From positions 19,905 to 83,904 of the forward strand of contig CAYMRD010000013.1 of the NCBI GenBank assembly GCA_964392775.1: a DNA stretch of 64,000 nt, given 5' to 3'. Below are positions 63,267 through 64,000 of the stretch, piece after piece. The notes under the pieces are model-generated. The model saw only the letters and a list, made by a program, of their open reading frames with translations. It did no database searches and had not been told where the DNA came from. This DNA comes from UKL13-3 sp964392775 (GTDB lineage Bacteria; Bacteroidota; Bacteroidia; UKL13-3). Position 1 is the first letter of the stretch. Every line of letters starts with the position of its first letter. A program made the translations under genes and the position numbers.

Positions 63267-63320
63267 TAGCGGGAAGCAGAATCGAACTGCAGTCCGCCTC
63301 AGGCGGATATGAATCCTACA
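63267..63320 (-). repeat. tRNA-Met 3'-half relic with palindrome, copy 1
   Basis: These 54 bases are identical to 63618-63671. On the minus strand they read GTAGGATTCATA, then the near-palindrome TCCGCCTGAGGCGGA, then the T-arm and acceptor 3' strand of tRNA-Met ending TTCCCGCTA. The 3' strand of the anticodon stem is replaced, so it cannot fold as a normal tRNA. The last codons of the GIY-YIG gene lie inside it. Confidence 0.88.
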
Positions 63321-63574
63321 CTTTTCATCAATGGAAGAATTTCCTCCCGAATCCATTTTCGACCTTGCCCTCCTTTCAAGGACAGCTCACGCTTCATGGC
63401 CTCCGTTTTAGTCTCGTAACACTCTATATGAATTACCTTCCATGGACGATACTTAATCGTATCACCTTTGGTTGCCAGAAATTGATGCGACTTGAAACGA
63501 TTGATTAAATCAGAAGTATAACCGACATAAAGGCGATCGTGGTTTTCGGAATATAATACGTAAACGGTAAACAT
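63299..63574 (-). CDS. GIY-YIG nuclease family protein, embedded in tRNA-Met repeats
   Basis: A 91-residue single-domain GIY-YIG protein of the YhbQ/UPF0213-like type. Motifs are VYVLYSENHDRLYVGYTSDLINRF (the GIY/YIG strands, here VYV and YVG, and the catalytic Arg), then HIECYETKTEAMKRELSLK with the metal-binding Glu. The last six residues, VGFISA, and the stop are encoded by the tRNA-derived repeat at 63267-63320, so the ORF borrows its end from a tRNA relic. Upstream (minus strand) lies a terminator-like hairpin and a second tRNA relic. Confidence 0.9.
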   Translation of the reverse strand: MFTVYVLYSENHDRLYVGYTSDLINRFKSHQFLATKGDTIKYRPWKVIHIECYETKTEAMKRELSLKGGQGRKWIREEILPLMKSVGFISA

Positions 63575-63586
63575 GGCTATAAAACA

Positions 63587-63614
63587 AAAAGCCCCGGCCG
63601 ACTGACCGAGGCTT
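63587..63614 (-). terminator. Terminator-like hairpin, second copy
   Basis: AAGCCCCGG at 63589-63597 pairs with CCGAGGCTT at 63606-63614 with one mismatch. It is identical to the hairpin after the intact tRNA-Met and is part of the repeated unit. Confidence 0.7.
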
Positions 63615-63617
63615 GGG

Positions 63618-63671
63618 TAGCGGGAAGCAGAATCGAACTGCAGTCCGCCTCAGGCGGATATGAATCCTACA
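63618..63671 (-). repeat. tRNA-Met 3'-half relic with palindrome, copy 2
   Basis: Identical to copy 1 over 54 bases, 351 bp away. It ends exactly at the assembly gap. Confidence 0.88.
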
Positions 63672-63771
63672 NNNNNNNNNNNNNNNNNNNNNNNNNNNNN
63701 NNNNNNNNNNNNNNNNNNNNNNNNNNNNNNNNNNNNNNNNNNNNNNNNNNNNNNNNNNNNNNNNNNNNNNN
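63672..63771. other. Assembly gap of 100 N
   Basis: The bases left of the gap (AATCCTACA) and right of it (AAAAGCCCCGGCCG) equal the bases that border 63321-63586. A second unit with another GIY-YIG ORF, 266 bp of missing sequence if identical, would explain the gap. Confidence 0.97.
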
Positions 63772-63799
63772 AAAAGCCCCGGCCGACTGACCGAGGCTT
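63772..63799 (-). terminator. Terminator after tRNA-Met
   Basis: AAGCCCCGG at 63774-63782 pairs with CCGAGGCTT at 63791-63799 with one mismatch. A's at 63772-63775 are the U-run on the minus strand. Confidence 0.75.
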
Positions 63800-63802
63800 G
63801 GG

Positions 63803-63876
63803 TAGCGGGAAGCAGAATCGAACTGCCGACCTTAGGGTTATGAATCCTACGCTCTAACCATCTGAGCTATCCCGCC
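63803..63876 (-). tRNA. tRNA-Met (anticodon CAT)
   Basis: A 74-base tRNA on the minus strand, starting GGCGGGATAGCTCAGATGG and ending TTCGATTCTGCTTCCCGCTA. The anticodon loop is TTCATAA. The acceptor stem closes with one G-T pair, and the D and T arms are regular; the anticodon stem has one A-C mismatch. The G1-T72 pair and standard D loop suit an elongator tRNA with CAT (Met, or Ile2 if lysidinylated). CCA is not encoded. Confidence 0.92.
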
Positions 63877-63918
63877 ATATTTTTTATAAAGAACAAATTT
63901 ACTACTCCTTCCCCTCTT

Positions 63919-63983
63919 ATCGAACTACAGTCCGCCTCAGGCGGATATGAATCCTACGCTCTAACCATCTGAGCTATCCCGCC
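63919..63983 (-). pseudogene. tRNA-Met 5'-half relic with palindrome
   Basis: It has the same 5' flank (TTCTTTATAAAAAATAT) and 5' half as the intact tRNA-Met, then the TCCGCCTGAGGCGGA insert and AGTTCGAT, after which it diverges. It lacks the acceptor 3' strand and cannot be a tRNA. Confidence 0.8.
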
Positions 63984-64000
63984 ATATTTTTTATAAAGAA

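Noticed and set aside
63660..63857. Open frame across the second N gap and tRNA-Met
   Set aside because: It crosses the gap and is antisense to tRNA sequence.

Overview
The window is a draft or metagenome-style scaffold piece (two runs of exactly 100 N at 15286-15385 and 63672-63771) from a member of the Bacteroidota. Four things support this: two secreted proteins carry type IX secretion sorting domains and a third gene is the type IX plug protein; promoter-like boxes fit the phylum's TAnnTTTG -7 consensus; succinate dehydrogenase is the sdhC(b558)-sdhA-sdhB type; and complex I is encoded nuoA-N with a short NuoG. The genes look most like the Chitinophagales/Sphingobacteriales side of the phylum, but genus cannot be read from the sequence.

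Layout. 1-7.9 kb: 3' part of an ABC-F ATPase, the T9SS plug protein, a secreted subtilase, an internally deleted IS1634-like element between 183-bp direct repeats, and pyrD. 8-11.7 kb: sdhCAB. 11.7-15.1 kb: a large T9SS type B protein and riboflavin synthase. 15.5-17.5 kb, minus strand: rpsF-rpsR-rplI and an Hsp20 gene. 17.5-25.4 kb: an antiporter remnant, a TPR lipoprotein, argS, an SDR, a thioredoxin-fold protein, a GNAT-like protein, a DUF72 protein and a truncated GT-C-like gene. 25.9-32.7 kb: a metallophosphatase, a beta-helix lipoprotein and a TonB-dependent receptor, divergent from a TPR/HTH regulator; this is plausibly one regulated uptake or hydrolysis locus. It is bracketed by two clusters of GC-rich palindromic repeats. 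33.5-44.4 kb: tRNA-Leu, the tiny THX gene, assorted metabolic and membrane genes, a two-gene DUF6884/GIY-YIG-like cassette between short inverted repeats, an RqcH-like NFACT gene and a thioredoxin.

44.6-59.1 kb is the respiratory complex I operon, nuoABCDEFGHIJKLMN, with a promoter before nuoA and a terminator after nuoN. A MntA/HepT-type toxin-antitoxin pair sits between nuoF and nuoG, and many spacers hold short repeat phrases. 59.2-64 kb is accessory: an XRE regulator with a perfect 16-bp inverted-repeat operator, a lipoprotein, an HMA-AraC fusion regulator followed by a 47-residue metallothionein-like gene, an MFS transporter, and a GIY-YIG ORF embedded among partial copies of a tRNA-Met gene.

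The most unusual items are the GIY-YIG/tRNA-Met array at the right end, the inverted-repeat-bounded two-gene cassette at 38-39.2 kb, the HMA-AraC/metallothionein pair, the toxin-antitoxin pair inside nuo, and the IS copy flanked by long direct repeats. Functions come from motif and family recognition by eye; no database search was run.
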